Assembly: GCA_036227345.1 (NCBI GenBank) | Contig: CP109468.1 | Location: 8,060,001-8,124,000 of the forward strand | Source: Streptomyces sp. NBC_01463 | Lineage (GTDB): Bacteria > Actinomycetota > Actinomycetes > Streptomycetales > Streptomycetaceae | Direction of reading: 5' to 3' | Length of the DNA stretch: 64,000 bases | Part shown: one piece after another, positions 1 through 7,637 of the stretch | How the letters are laid out: every line of letters starts with the position of its first letter | How positions within the stretch are numbered: position 1 is the first letter of the stretch | Notes under the pieces: model-generated | What the model was told of the DNA's origin: nothing | The model's database searches: none | The model's input: the letters and a program-made list of their open reading frames with translations, nothing else | Made by a program: the position numbers and the translations under genes

Positions 1-2
1 AG

Positions 3-320
3 TGGAAGGACGGGGGCTGGTTCCTCGGCGGGGGCACCGATACGGCCCCGGCGCTCCGCGAGACGTTCCGCGGCCACGACCGGGTCGTCATCGTCACCGA
101 CGAACAGGCAGGCCACGACGCACAGGAGGTCACCGAGGCGATTCCGGCGGCGACCCCGATGTACACCTGGAACCTCGCCGGGTACGAAGCCGGGCACACC
201 CCGTCCGGCCAGGGCGCGCGGCACACCTTCGGCGGCCTCACCGACCAGGCGTTCCGCATGATCCCGCTGCTCGAAGCGGGCCGGGACGCGGCGTGGCCGT
301 GGGAAACCGCGGCCGTCTGA
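3..320 (+). CDS. TROVE/Ro60-type RNA-binding protein, C-terminal fragment
   Basis: Only the last 105 residues are in the window; the reading frame is open from the left edge and stops at 318-320. The visible part contains the stretch DRVVIVTDEQAGHDA, which resembles the MIDAS-type strand of the von Willebrand A-like domain that ends TROVE proteins, and a long, conserved-looking tail with TYTWNLAGYEAG-like content. Bacterial TROVE (Rsr) proteins are ring-shaped, bind Y-RNA-like small RNAs and act in RNA quality control and repair. The RNA-binding HEAT ring would lie outside the window. The frame has typical Streptomyces codon use. The family call rests on this short tail, so a different vWA protein is possible. 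Confidence 0.6.
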   Translation, partial: WKDGGWFLGGGTDTAPALRETFRGHDRVVIVTDEQAGHDAQEVTEAIPAATPMYTWNLAGYEAGHTPSGQGARHTFGGLTDQAFRMIPLLEAGRDAAWPWETAAV

Positions 321-350
321 CCCGTTGCGGTCCGACCGGCGGCCGGCACG

Positions 351-1475
351 TCACGGTCGTTGGCGCGGGGTCGCCAGGGAGATCATGCGGTGCATGACGG
401 CCGTCGGGATGGCGGGGTTCCGGGCGGCCGCCTCGGCACAGTGGTCATCGAGGAGCGAGGAGACCAGGGCGTCCGCCGGCAGTGCCGGATTCCGCCGGGC
501 CGAGCTGTGGACATGGTGATCGGCGTCGCCGGTCAGCCTGACAGCGGATGCCGCGGACAGGCGCGGGTCGAGGGCGGCCCTCGTCCGCACGAGGGCGTCG
601 GGGTCGTGGCTGAACCGTTCGACCAGAAGGGCGGACGAAGCGGGGTCGTCGAGTGCCAGGAGGCGCATCCGGGGGGCCGGGTCCTCCGCGAAGCGGAGCA
701 GGCCGTGGCGGGGGAAGTTGGGGTGATTGCGCGGGCGCCCCGGAAAGGAGAAGCTGCCGGACCACCAGCTCCACACCTCCAGGAGCAGGTCCGCCGGGGC
801 GTCCTCGCAGGACTCGCTGAGGAAGAGGCGTACGACGCGGTCCGTGTCGTGCGAGAGGAGTTCCACGACGTCCGGCGGAAGGCGTGGGGCGCGGGCCACA
901 CTCCGGCGGATCAGCAGGTTCGGCGAGGCGGCCAGCCGGCGCATCGCGTCGGTGTCGGAGTGGAGCGCGGCGATCCACCACACCGCGTACGTACGGGAGT
1001 CGGCGGTGATATCGGGCACGGCGGCCGCCATCGTGGCGATCTCGGCCGGGGTCGACGGGGGCCGGGACCCGGGGGACGGCGGATTCGCCACCCCGATGCG
1101 CGCCCCGGATGCCCGGTACGAGGCCTGGTCCACCGCCAGCTCCGCCAGAACGGCGCGCAGCGCCGGGTCGTCGGTCGCGGCGAGGAGCCGGCTCCACTGG
1201 GCCGGCGATAGCCTCCCCGCTTCCGCTGCCGTGACCCGGACACTCTTGGCCGGGTGCACGACCGCCGCGTCGAGCACGCCGTCCGGCAGGTCGTCGCGGT
1301 ACAGGAAGTACACACAGGGCCGTGGGCCCGCGTCGAAGAGACCGACCAGCACCTCCGGCGGCGCGGCCGGGTTGTTCCCCAGACCGCGCAGCCACGCCAC
1401 GGCGGTGTCCTCGGAGGGACGAAGGCTCGCGGACAGTGCGGTCCAGGGGTTCGGATCGGCATCACTTCCGGCCAT
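351..1475 (-). CDS. Leucine-rich-repeat-variant (LRV/HEAT-like) protein
   Basis: A 374-residue soluble protein made largely of helical repeats. The clearest units lie in the C-terminal half (for example RRSVARAPRLPPDVVELLSH, and ARRNPALPADALVSSLL) and follow the LRV pattern A-x-N-P-x-x-P-x-x-x-L, in which a charged N-terminal helix is followed by a short hydrophobic one. Such repeats normally build protein-binding solenoids. The ATG at 1475 (MAGSDADP) is preferred; an upstream in-frame start at 1559 would add 28 residues unlike the rest. Neither has a clear ribosome binding site. It lies tail-to-tail with the TROVE gene, 30 bases away. No catalytic motif is seen and its function is unknown. 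Confidence 0.75.
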   Translation of the reverse strand: MAGSDADPNPWTALSASLRPSEDTAVAWLRGLGNNPAAPPEVLVGLFDAGPRPCVYFLYRDDLPDGVLDAAVVHPAKSVRVTAAEAGRLSPAQWSRLLAATDDPALRAVLAELAVDQASYRASGARIGVANPPSPGSRPPSTPAEIATMAAAVPDITADSRTYAVWWIAALHSDTDAMRRLAASPNLLIRRSVARAPRLPPDVVELLSHDTDRVVRLFLSESCEDAPADLLLEVWSWWSGSFSFPGRPRNHPNFPRHGLLRFAEDPAPRMRLLALDDPASSALLVERFSHDPDALVRTRAALDPRLSAASAVRLTGDADHHVHSSARRNPALPADALVSSLLDDHCAEAAARNPAIPTAVMHRMISLATPRQRP

Positions 1476-1600
1476 CCGCCGATTGAACAGGCACGGAACG
1501 GAAGGATCAAGGCGCTCCGGAGCCCGGGAGGTACCTCCGATCGAGTCGCACGGGCTCACCGGCCGAAGCGGTTGTCAGTGGTGGGTGCGATCCTGCGGGT

Positions 1601-1867
1601 ATGGACGAGATCATGCGGCGCAGGGTGTACGGCGCCGATCACGACGACCCCGATCCGGGTCCCCGGCCGGGGCGTGTCTACCGGGAGCTGGTGGGCGGTC
1701 CGCTCGACGGGCTGCTGCTGGACGTGACCGGCTGGACGGAGGTGGCCCTCGCGGACGGCTCCGCGCTGATCACCGAGATCGGCTCCTACGGTGCCGGCGG
1801 CAGGGCGGAGTACGGGCCACGGGCCGATGACCCGTACAAGTGGGACTGGCGGGGCGACACGCCCTGA
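1601..1867 (+). CDS. Small hypothetical protein, 88 residues
   Basis: A short acidic and glycine-rich protein with the central segment RVYRELVGGPLDGLLLDVTG. It has no signal peptide, membrane helix or recognisable catalytic motif. The ATG lies 125 bases from the divergent repeat-protein gene. Codon use fits the neighbourhood, with G/C at nearly every third position, and the competing frames lack that bias. The GGPLDGLLLDV motif resembles short single-domain proteins common in actinobacteria, but no function can be named. Confidence 0.65.
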   Translation: MDEIMRRRVYGADHDDPDPGPRPGRVYRELVGGPLDGLLLDVTGWTEVALADGSALITEIGSYGAGGRAEYGPRADDPYKWDWRGDTP

Positions 1868-1899
1868 GCGCCGGTGCCGGGAGGCACTAGCATCCCCGG

Positions 1900-2328
1900 A
1901 TGGCGCGCAGAGAGAAGAAGGCCCGACGTCTCGTTGCCGACGGCACCACCTTCCACTGGAAGGTGAGCCACCGGCACCGCGGGGAAGACGGCAGGACCCT
2001 GGACTGCCGGGAGGTCCTTGCCGTCTACCCGGCCGAGGAGCGGGGCGGGCTGGAGGTCACCTTCAGGGCGGGTCCGGGCCGGCTGGTGCCCGAGGCCTAC
2101 GTGCCCTCCGGTGCGGTGGGCATGGGGGAGGGCGGCTTCCTCAACCTCCATGAGCCGGGCACCAGCCGTGCCCTGCTCGACGAAGCGCTGCTCCGCGGCT
2201 GGTGCACCGATGCTCCACAGGTCCTGGCCGTGGACGGCTGGACTCTCTTCGACGCCGTGGCCGCGCGACGGAACGAAGCGCCGGGGGACGACCGGTCGGA
2301 TCCGGACGGGGTCGGTCGGTCGGACTGA
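1900..2328 (+). CDS. Hypothetical protein, 142 residues
   Basis: The protein begins MARREKKARRLVADGTTFHW and continues with a beta-rich core in which basic and hydrophobic residues alternate (KVSHRHRGEDGRTLDCREVL). The C-terminal 25 residues are Asp/Gly/Arg-rich and probably disordered. The gene starts 32 bases after the preceding small gene and may be co-transcribed with it. The core of about 115 residues looks like a single compact domain. No signal peptide or membrane segment is present and no function is inferred. Confidence 0.65.
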   Translation: MARREKKARRLVADGTTFHWKVSHRHRGEDGRTLDCREVLAVYPAEERGGLEVTFRAGPGRLVPEAYVPSGAVGMGEGGFLNLHEPGTSRALLDEALLRGWCTDAPQVLAVDGWTLFDAVAARRNEAPGDDRSDPDGVGRSD

Positions 2329-2367
2329 CTAATAGGACGGACGGGCTGGCTGACTGATAGGACGGAC
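2326..2367 (+). repeat. Two 17-bp direct repeats at a gene end
   Basis: TGACTAATAGGACGGAC (2326-2342) recurs as TGACTGATAGGACGGAC (2351-2367) with one mismatch and a 25-base period. The first copy overlaps the stop codon of the preceding gene. It is short low-complexity sequence; no function is evident. Confidence 0.55.
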
Positions 2368-2485
2368 TGATCGGGCCGACCGCCTGCCGCGCTCTCAGGG
2401 CCGGGCCGGTCACGCGTTCGCGTCCCGGTGACCGGCCTGTTCACGCCCCCCGCAAGCTCCGGTCACCCGCATGCTCCGGACCTCC

Positions 2486-2662
2486 TCAGCGTCCCCGGTC
2501 CGAGGACTGCTGCGGCACGATCACCAGGAACGCGTCCTGTTCCAGGTCCATCACGACTTCCGCCGCGACACCCTCGCCGCGGCGGGCCGCCGCGAACTCC
2601 TCCGCGGGCCAGCTGCCCCGCGGGTCCCCTGCGGGAAACTGCTCAAGCACGGTGCGGCGCAC
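2486..2662 (-). CDS. Small conserved actinobacterial protein, 58 residues
   Basis: A GTG start at 2662 opens a 58-codon frame beginning VRRTVLEQFPAGDPRGSW and continuing with EVVMDLEQDAFLVIVP. A strong AGGGGGTGG ribosome binding site lies about seven bases upstream, which supports translation. I recognise the pattern (LEQFP-G-PRGSWPAEEFA, then a PAEVVMDLE-D-FLVVV strand) from small proteins recurrent in Streptomyces genomes. It is cytosolic, acidic, and probably a single alpha/beta unit. Its function is unknown. It lies divergent to the kinase/Nudix gene at 2880, leaving about 215 bases of shared control region. Confidence 0.7.
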   Translation of the reverse strand: MRRTVLEQFPAGDPRGSWPAEEFAAARRGEGVAAEVVMDLEQDAFLVIVPQQSSDRGR

Positions 2663-2879
2663 GGCCCACCCCCTGTCGTTCGTTCTGCTGTCCGCTCCAA
2701 CGACGCCCCGCCGTCGCCGTTACGGCCGGATTGTGCCGGACCGGGCCCCGTTCCCCGTACCTGAAGACGTCTGCCGGCCGGCAGGCGCGGTTGCGTTCCC
2801 GCAACGTCATCGCCACAGTCGTGTTTTCGCGGCAGGGTGTTGCGGGCAAGCCACAGGGGGCTACGGAAGAGGGGGAACC

Positions 2880-3917
2880 GTGATCGTCTGGATCAACGGT
2901 GCGTTCGGCGCGGGCAAGACGAGCGCCGCGCGCGAACTGATCGATCTGATCCCGAACAGCACCTTCTACGACCCGGAACTGACCGGTACGGGGCTGGGAA
3001 CCCTGTTGCCCCAGAAGAAGTTCGCCGAGGTGACCGACTTCCAGGACCTGCCGATCTGGCGGCGTCTCGTGGTGGACACCGCGGCGGCTCTGCTCGCCGA
3101 GGTCGGTGGGGTGCTGGTGGTGCCGATGACGCTGCTGCGACAGGAGTATCGCGACGAGATATTCGGAGGGCTCGCCTCCAGACGCATCGCGGTGCGTCAT
3201 GTACTGCTCTCACCTGAGGAAACGATCCTGCGGCAACGGATCGCGCACCGGGCAGATTTCCCCGACGATCCGGAGCAGCCCGACGGCACCGGGCAGTGGG
3301 CGTACGAGAGCATCGAGCCCTACCGCTCGGCGCTCGACTGGATCACCGGGGACGCCCACACCATAGACAACAGCGCACTCACCCCCCGCGAGACGGCCGA
3401 GCTCATCGCCGAGGCCGTGCGCACCGGTGCGGCCCCGGCGTGCGAGATCGTCCAGACACCCGACCCCACGGCGGAGACCGTCGCGGCCGGGGTGCTGCTC
3501 TTCGACGAACACGACCGGGTCCTGCTCGTCGACCCCACGTACAAGCCCGGCTGGGAGTTCCCCGGCGGTGTGGTGGAGGCGGGCGAGGCCCCGGCGCAGG
3601 CCGGGATCAGGGAAGTCGCCGAGGAGATAGGGATCCATCTCGAACGGGTGCCCAGACTCCTCGTCGTCGACTGGGAGGCGCCCCGGCCGCCCGGTTTCGG
3701 CGGGCTGCGGCTGCTCTTCGACGGCGGGACGCTGCCGGGCGCCGACGCCGAACGGCTCCTGCTGCCCGGTTCCGAGCTGCGCGGCTGGCGGTTCGTCACC
3801 GAGGAGGAGGCGGCAGACCTGCTGCCGCCCACCCGGTACGAACGGCTGCGCTGGGCGCTCCGTGCCCGTGAGCGGTCGGCCGTCCTCAACCTGGAGGCCG
3901 GGGTCCCGGTCGGCTGA
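2880..3917 (+). CDS. P-loop kinase / Nudix hydrolase fusion
   Basis: A 345-residue two-domain enzyme. Residues 1-180 form a small P-loop kinase-like domain with Walker A GAFGAGKT near the start, resembling the TmrB/adenylate-kinase-like group. Residues 200-345 are a Nudix hydrolase with a textbook box GVVEAGE-x7-REVAEEIGI around residues 225-250, whose glutamates bind magnesium and cleave nucleoside-diphosphate-linked substrates. The GTG at 2880 is chosen because it follows a strong GAGGGGGAACC site and puts the Walker A motif at the N-terminus; upstream in-frame sequence is unlike protein. Coupling phosphorylation to diphosphate hydrolysis suggests nucleotide processing or detoxification, but the substrate is unknown. 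Confidence 0.85.
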   Translation: MIVWINGAFGAGKTSAARELIDLIPNSTFYDPELTGTGLGTLLPQKKFAEVTDFQDLPIWRRLVVDTAAALLAEVGGVLVVPMTLLRQEYRDEIFGGLASRRIAVRHVLLSPEETILRQRIAHRADFPDDPEQPDGTGQWAYESIEPYRSALDWITGDAHTIDNSALTPRETAELIAEAVRTGAAPACEIVQTPDPTAETVAAGVLLFDEHDRVLLVDPTYKPGWEFPGGVVEAGEAPAQAGIREVAEEIGIHLERVPRLLVVDWEAPRPPGFGGLRLLFDGGTLPGADAERLLLPGSELRGWRFVTEEEAADLLPPTRYERLRWALRARERSAVLNLEAGVPVG

Positions 3918-4083
3918 TGGGGCACGCACGGGCGTGGCGGCGCCGGGGTGAGCGGGGTGCTGTGGCGCAGGCGGACCGTGGCCGCTCTCGGCGGCGGACG
4001 GCCGCCGGAGCGAGGCCACGGCCCGCCTGCGACGTGCGCTCCGGGCGGTTCCGCCCGGAGCACAGTCGTGCCCGGAGGCTCGC

Positions 4084-5448
4084 TCAGACGTTCTTCGAGG
4101 CCGCGTAGTTCTGCAGGAACAGCGCCTCGGTGACCGACAGCCGCTCCAGCTCCTCGGGGGACACGCTCTCGTTCACCGCGTGGATCTGCGCCTCCGGCTC
4201 GCTCAGCCCGATCAGCAGGATCTCCGCCTCCGGGTACAGCTCGGAGAGCGCGTTGCAGAGCGGGATCGAGCCGCCCATGCCGGAGGACTGCATCTCCTGG
4301 CCGGGGTACGCGATCCGCATGGCGTCCGCCATCGCGGTGTACGCCGGGCTGGTGATGTCGGCGCGGAACGGCTGCCCCTGGCCGACCTGTTCGACCGAGA
4401 CCCGCGCGCCCCACGGTGCGTGCGCCCGCAGGTGTGCGGTCAGCAGCTTCGTCGCCTCATCGGCGTTCTCGCCCGGCGGCACCCGCAGGCTGACCTGTGC
4501 CCGTGCGCTCGCCTGCACCGAGGGCGTCGCGCCGACGACCGGCGGGCAGTCGATGCCGATCACGGTGACGGCGGGGCGCGCCCAGATCCGGTCCGCGACC
4601 GTACCCGTGCTGATCAGCTCCACCCCGTCCAGGACCTTGGCGTCCTTGCGGAACTCCTCCTCCGGGTACTGCAGACCGTCCCACTCCGTGTCCGTGGTCA
4701 GGCCGTCGACGGTCGTCGTGCCGTCCTCGGCGCGCAGCGACGCGAGCAGCTGGATCATCGCGGCCAGCGCGTCGGGCGCGGCGCCGCCGAACTGTCCGGA
4801 GTGCAGATTCCCTTCGAGGGTGTCGAGCTGCACCCGCAGCATCGTCATCCCGCGCAGGGTCGAGGTGACGGTCGGCAGACCGACCCGGAAGTTGCCGGTG
4901 TCGCCGATCACGACGGTGTCCGCGGCGAGCAACTCGGGGTGGGCCTGCGCGTACTGCTCCAGACCGCCGGTGCCCTGCTCCTCCGAGCCTTCCACGATCA
5001 CCTTCACCGAGACCGGGACCCCGCCGTTCGCCTTGAGGGCGCGCAGCGCGAGGAGGTGCATGACGAAGCCGCCCTTGCAGTCGGCCGCGCCGCGGCCGAA
5101 CCAGCGGCCGCCGCGCTCCGTCAGCTCGAACGGCGGGGAGAGCCACGCGGACTCGTCGAGCGGCGGCTGCACGTCGTAGTGCGCGTAGAGCAGCACGGTG
5201 GGGGAGCCGGCCGGACCGGGCAGGAAGCCGTAGACGGACTGGGTGCCGTCCGGGGTGTCGAGCAGGGCGACGTCCTGGAAGCCCTCGGCGCGCAGCGCGT
5301 CGGCGACCCAGCCCGCGGCCGCCTCGCACTCGCTCTTCGGGAACACCGCGGGATCCGCCACCGACTGGAAAGCCACCAGCTCGGTCAGCTCCGCCTTGGC
5401 GCGGGGCATCAGCGAGGCGACGGTCTCGGAAATCGGATGGGCGGTCAT
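4084..5448 (-). CDS. M20-family dipeptidase/metallopeptidase
   Basis: A 454-residue zinc peptidase of the M20/CNDP dipeptidase type. It shows the expected ligand series: YAHYDVQP (first His and catalytic Asp), GAADCKGG (bridging Asp), EGSEEQGTGG (general base Glu and metal Glu) and the C-terminal IHAVNE (last His). The length fits the family, which hydrolyses dipeptides or N-acyl amino acids in the cytosol. The ATG at 5448 has GAGGAGCG about six bases upstream; the longer frame reaching 5667 adds a non-conserved, Arg-rich extension and is rejected. It is transcribed alone and divergent from the flavoprotein gene, with about 180 bases between the starts. Confidence 0.9.
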   Translation of the reverse strand: MTAHPISETVASLMPRAKAELTELVAFQSVADPAVFPKSECEAAAGWVADALRAEGFQDVALLDTPDGTQSVYGFLPGPAGSPTVLLYAHYDVQPPLDESAWLSPPFELTERGGRWFGRGAADCKGGFVMHLLALRALKANGGVPVSVKVIVEGSEEQGTGGLEQYAQAHPELLAADTVVIGDTGNFRVGLPTVTSTLRGMTMLRVQLDTLEGNLHSGQFGGAAPDALAAMIQLLASLRAEDGTTTVDGLTTDTEWDGLQYPEEEFRKDAKVLDGVELISTGTVADRIWARPAVTVIGIDCPPVVGATPSVQASARAQVSLRVPPGENADEATKLLTAHLRAHAPWGARVSVEQVGQGQPFRADITSPAYTAMADAMRIAYPGQEMQSSGMGGSIPLCNALSELYPEAEILLIGLSEPEAQIHAVNESVSPEELERLSVTEALFLQNYAASKNV

Positions 5449-5631
5449 GGGCACGCTCCTCGTAGGTGCGACGTTATGTGTATGAATCCGGGTACATGCA
5501 CGCCAGGAGTGCGGCGTTGCAGGTACGACGGAGGCTCGGCCGATCCTCCCACAGCAGGGGTCGGCCGCGGCGCGCCGTAGGATGCCGGAAGCAGCTTGGG
5601 CCACTGGTCGGATCGGGAGCAGAAGCACATC

Positions 5632-6846
5632 GTGAGCAGCGAGAACGCAGACGCCGGACATGAGCACGAAGAGTCGTCCGTGTGGGACGTCGTCGTAGTC
5701 GGCGCCGGACCGGCGGGAGCCTCCGCGGCATACGCGGCGGCGGTCGCCGGCCGTCGGGTACTGCTCCTGGAGAAAGCGGAGCTGCCCCGTTACAAGACGT
5801 GCGGCGGCGGCATCATCGGATATTCACGCGATTCCCTGCCGCCCGGTTTCGAACTGCCGCTGAGGGACCGGATCCACGCGGTCACGTTCTCGCTGAACGG
5901 CAGGCTGGCACGCACCCGCCGCTCCAGGCGCATGCTCTTCGGCCTCATCAACCGCCCCGAGTTCGACGCGGGCCTGGTGGAGGAGGCGCAGAAGGCCGGC
6001 GCCGAACTGCGCACCGGGGCGACGGTCTCCCGGGTCGAGCAGCACGGTGCCGCGGTGCCCGACCGGCGCACGGTCGCGGTCGTGCTGTCCGGCGGCGAGA
6101 CGGTCCTGGCCCGTGCGGTCGTGGGCGCGGACGGCAGTGCCGGGCGGATAGGAGCACATGTCGGGGTGAAGCTTGACCAGGTGGACCTCGGCCTGGAGGC
6201 CGAGATCCCCGTGCCCGAGACGGTCGCGGAGGACTGGGCGGGCCGGGTGCTGATCGACTGGGGCCCGATGCCCGGGAGTTACGGCTGGGTCTTCCCCAAG
6301 GGGGACACGCTGACGGTCGGTGTGATCTCGGCGCGCGGCGACGGCGGCGGCACCAAGCGGTATCTGGAGGACTTCATCGCGCGGCTCGGCCTGGCCGGGT
6401 TCGAGCCGAAGATCTCCTCCGGCCATCTGACGCGCTGCCGCAGCGACGACTCGCCGCTCTCGCGCGGCCGGGTGCTCGTGTGCGGGGACGCGGCAGGTCT
6501 GCTGGAGCCGTGGACCCGCGAGGGCATCTCGTTCGCGCTGCGTTCGGGGCGGCTCGCCGGTGAGTGGGCGGTGCGGGTCGCGGAGTCGCACGACGCGGTC
6601 GACGCCCGCCGCCAGGCGCTCAACTACGCCTTCGCCATCAAGGCCGGACTCGGCGTCGAGATGAGCGTGGGACGACGCATGCTGAAGCTCTTCGAGCGGC
6701 GCCCGGGTCTGCTGCACGCGGTACTGACGGGCTTCCGCCCCGCGTGGAACGCGTTCGCGGGCATCACCCGTGGGACGACCTCGCTGGCCGAGCTGGTCCG
6801 CTCGCACCCGCTGGCGCAGCGGGCGCTGTCGGCGATGGACCGCTGA
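5632..6846 (+). CDS. Geranylgeranyl-reductase-family FAD-dependent oxidoreductase
   Basis: A 404-residue flavoprotein. Its Rossmann signature VVVVGAGPAGASAA begins near residue 17 and is followed by the reductase-specific PRYKTCGGGI. A second FAD motif, VLVCGDAAGLLEPWTREGI, lies near residue 285. Members of this group reduce isoprenoid double bonds (geranylgeranyl chains, menaquinone tails) or act as related FAD monooxygenases. In Streptomyces such genes are often isolated, as here. The GTG at 5632 is preferred because alignment-type conservation begins there; a TTG 36 bases upstream is the alternative. The substrate cannot be read from the sequence. Confidence 0.85.
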   Translation: MSSENADAGHEHEESSVWDVVVVGAGPAGASAAYAAAVAGRRVLLLEKAELPRYKTCGGGIIGYSRDSLPPGFELPLRDRIHAVTFSLNGRLARTRRSRRMLFGLINRPEFDAGLVEEAQKAGAELRTGATVSRVEQHGAAVPDRRTVAVVLSGGETVLARAVVGADGSAGRIGAHVGVKLDQVDLGLEAEIPVPETVAEDWAGRVLIDWGPMPGSYGWVFPKGDTLTVGVISARGDGGGTKRYLEDFIARLGLAGFEPKISSGHLTRCRSDDSPLSRGRVLVCGDAAGLLEPWTREGISFALRSGRLAGEWAVRVAESHDAVDARRQALNYAFAIKAGLGVEMSVGRRMLKLFERRPGLLHAVLTGFRPAWNAFAGITRGTTSLAELVRSHPLAQRALSAMDR

Positions 6847-6910
6847 GGGCTGCTCGGCTCGGATCCGGTTGACCGGCTCGGATTCTGCTGACCGGCCGTG
6901 GGGTCTGCTC

Positions 6911-6985
6911 CTGCGGGGCCTGCGGGGCCTGCGGGGCCCGCAGGGTCCGCGAGATCCGCGAGTCCTGCCGGGTCCGTGGGGTCCG
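6911..6985 (+). repeat. GC-rich tandem repeat with a hairpin between convergent genes
   Basis: Three near-copies of a 10-mer (CTGCGGGGCC type) lie between two gene ends. Within them CCTGCGG-GGC-CCGCAGG (6928-6944) is a perfect 7-bp stem with a 3-base loop. Its position between convergent genes suggests a transcription stop for both, although no T-run follows. Confidence 0.5.
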
Positions 6986-7056
6986 CTGTCACGCCGCCGC
7001 CGGCCGTGAGGTGTCCGGCCGGCTCGCGGCGTCGTGGGGTCCCGTCCGGCAGGGGG

Positions 7057-7509
7057 TCAGTTCTCCACCGCGATCCGGAAGACGGGGTGGTCGGGGCAGG
7101 CCGCCAGCAGTTCGGCATCCGTGGACTTCGCCGTGATGCCCTTGAAGTACTGGTTGACCTCCCAGCCCCAGCGCTCCAGGTAGGCGCGGACGACGATCAT
7201 CTTCTGCTCGTCGTCCGCGATCTCCGTGGCCGTGAACGCGCGGGTCCTGCGGCCCACCCGCAGCTCGCCGCCGCCGGCCGCCCGCATGTTGCGCACCCAC
7301 TGCGAGTGGCCGCGTGCGGAGACGAGGTACTGCACACCCTCGTAGGTGTGGAGGTTCACGGGGACGCGCTGCATCTGCCCGCTCTTGCGGCCCCGCACCG
7401 ACAGCTCCTGCGATCCGAGCAGGCTGACTCCGTGCCGCGCCAGCCACCCGATCATGCTGTTCATCCGGATGGCGAACGGGCTTCCCTGAAGGTAGTACGG
7501 CTGCGACAT
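7057..7509 (-). CDS. Deazaflavin-dependent nitroreductase (DDN)-family protein
   Basis: A 150-residue single-domain split-beta-barrel protein. It has the family pattern SVRGRKSGQMQRVPVNLHTYEG (binding of the F420 phosphate/lactyl tail) followed by QYLVSARGHSQWVRNMRAAGGGEL. These proteins are F420-dependent or flavin-linked reductases of quinones and nitro compounds. The ATG at 7509 has GGGGGT upstream. It is divergent from a TetR-family gene, and the 128-base gap between them carries two identical-type palindromes, so it is the likely target of that regulator. A role in clearing quinone-like stress is an inference from family and context. Confidence 0.85.
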   Translation of the reverse strand: MSQPYYLQGSPFAIRMNSMIGWLARHGVSLLGSQELSVRGRKSGQMQRVPVNLHTYEGVQYLVSARGHSQWVRNMRAAGGGELRVGRRTRAFTATEIADDEQKMIVVRAYLERWGWEVNQYFKGITAKSTDAELLAACPDHPVFRIAVEN

Positions 7510-7530
7510 GGGGACCCCCACACATTTGGG

Positions 7531-7596
7531 AGAGCGGTGCTCTCGCTTGAGATCAGTGTGCACGGAATGGGTGCTCAAAAGCAAGAGCACTGCTCT
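7531..7596. promoter_or_regulatory. Paired AGAGCnnTGCTCT operators
   Basis: AGAGCGGTGCTCT (7531-7543) and AGAGCACTGCTCT (7584-7596) are 13-bp palindromes with the same arms. Their centres are 53 bases apart, about five helical turns, so two dimers would sit on one face of the DNA. They lie between the divergent reductase and TetR genes. Confidence 0.65.
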
Positions 7597-7637
7597 CGTT
7601 ATTGGTCAGTGCTCCAATTCGTGGCAGACTGGCAGAC

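Noticed and set aside
2652..2880. A longer start for the kinase/Nudix protein
   Set aside because: The upstream 76 codons resemble non-coding sequence and overlap the small - strand gene; a strong ribosome binding site precedes 2880.
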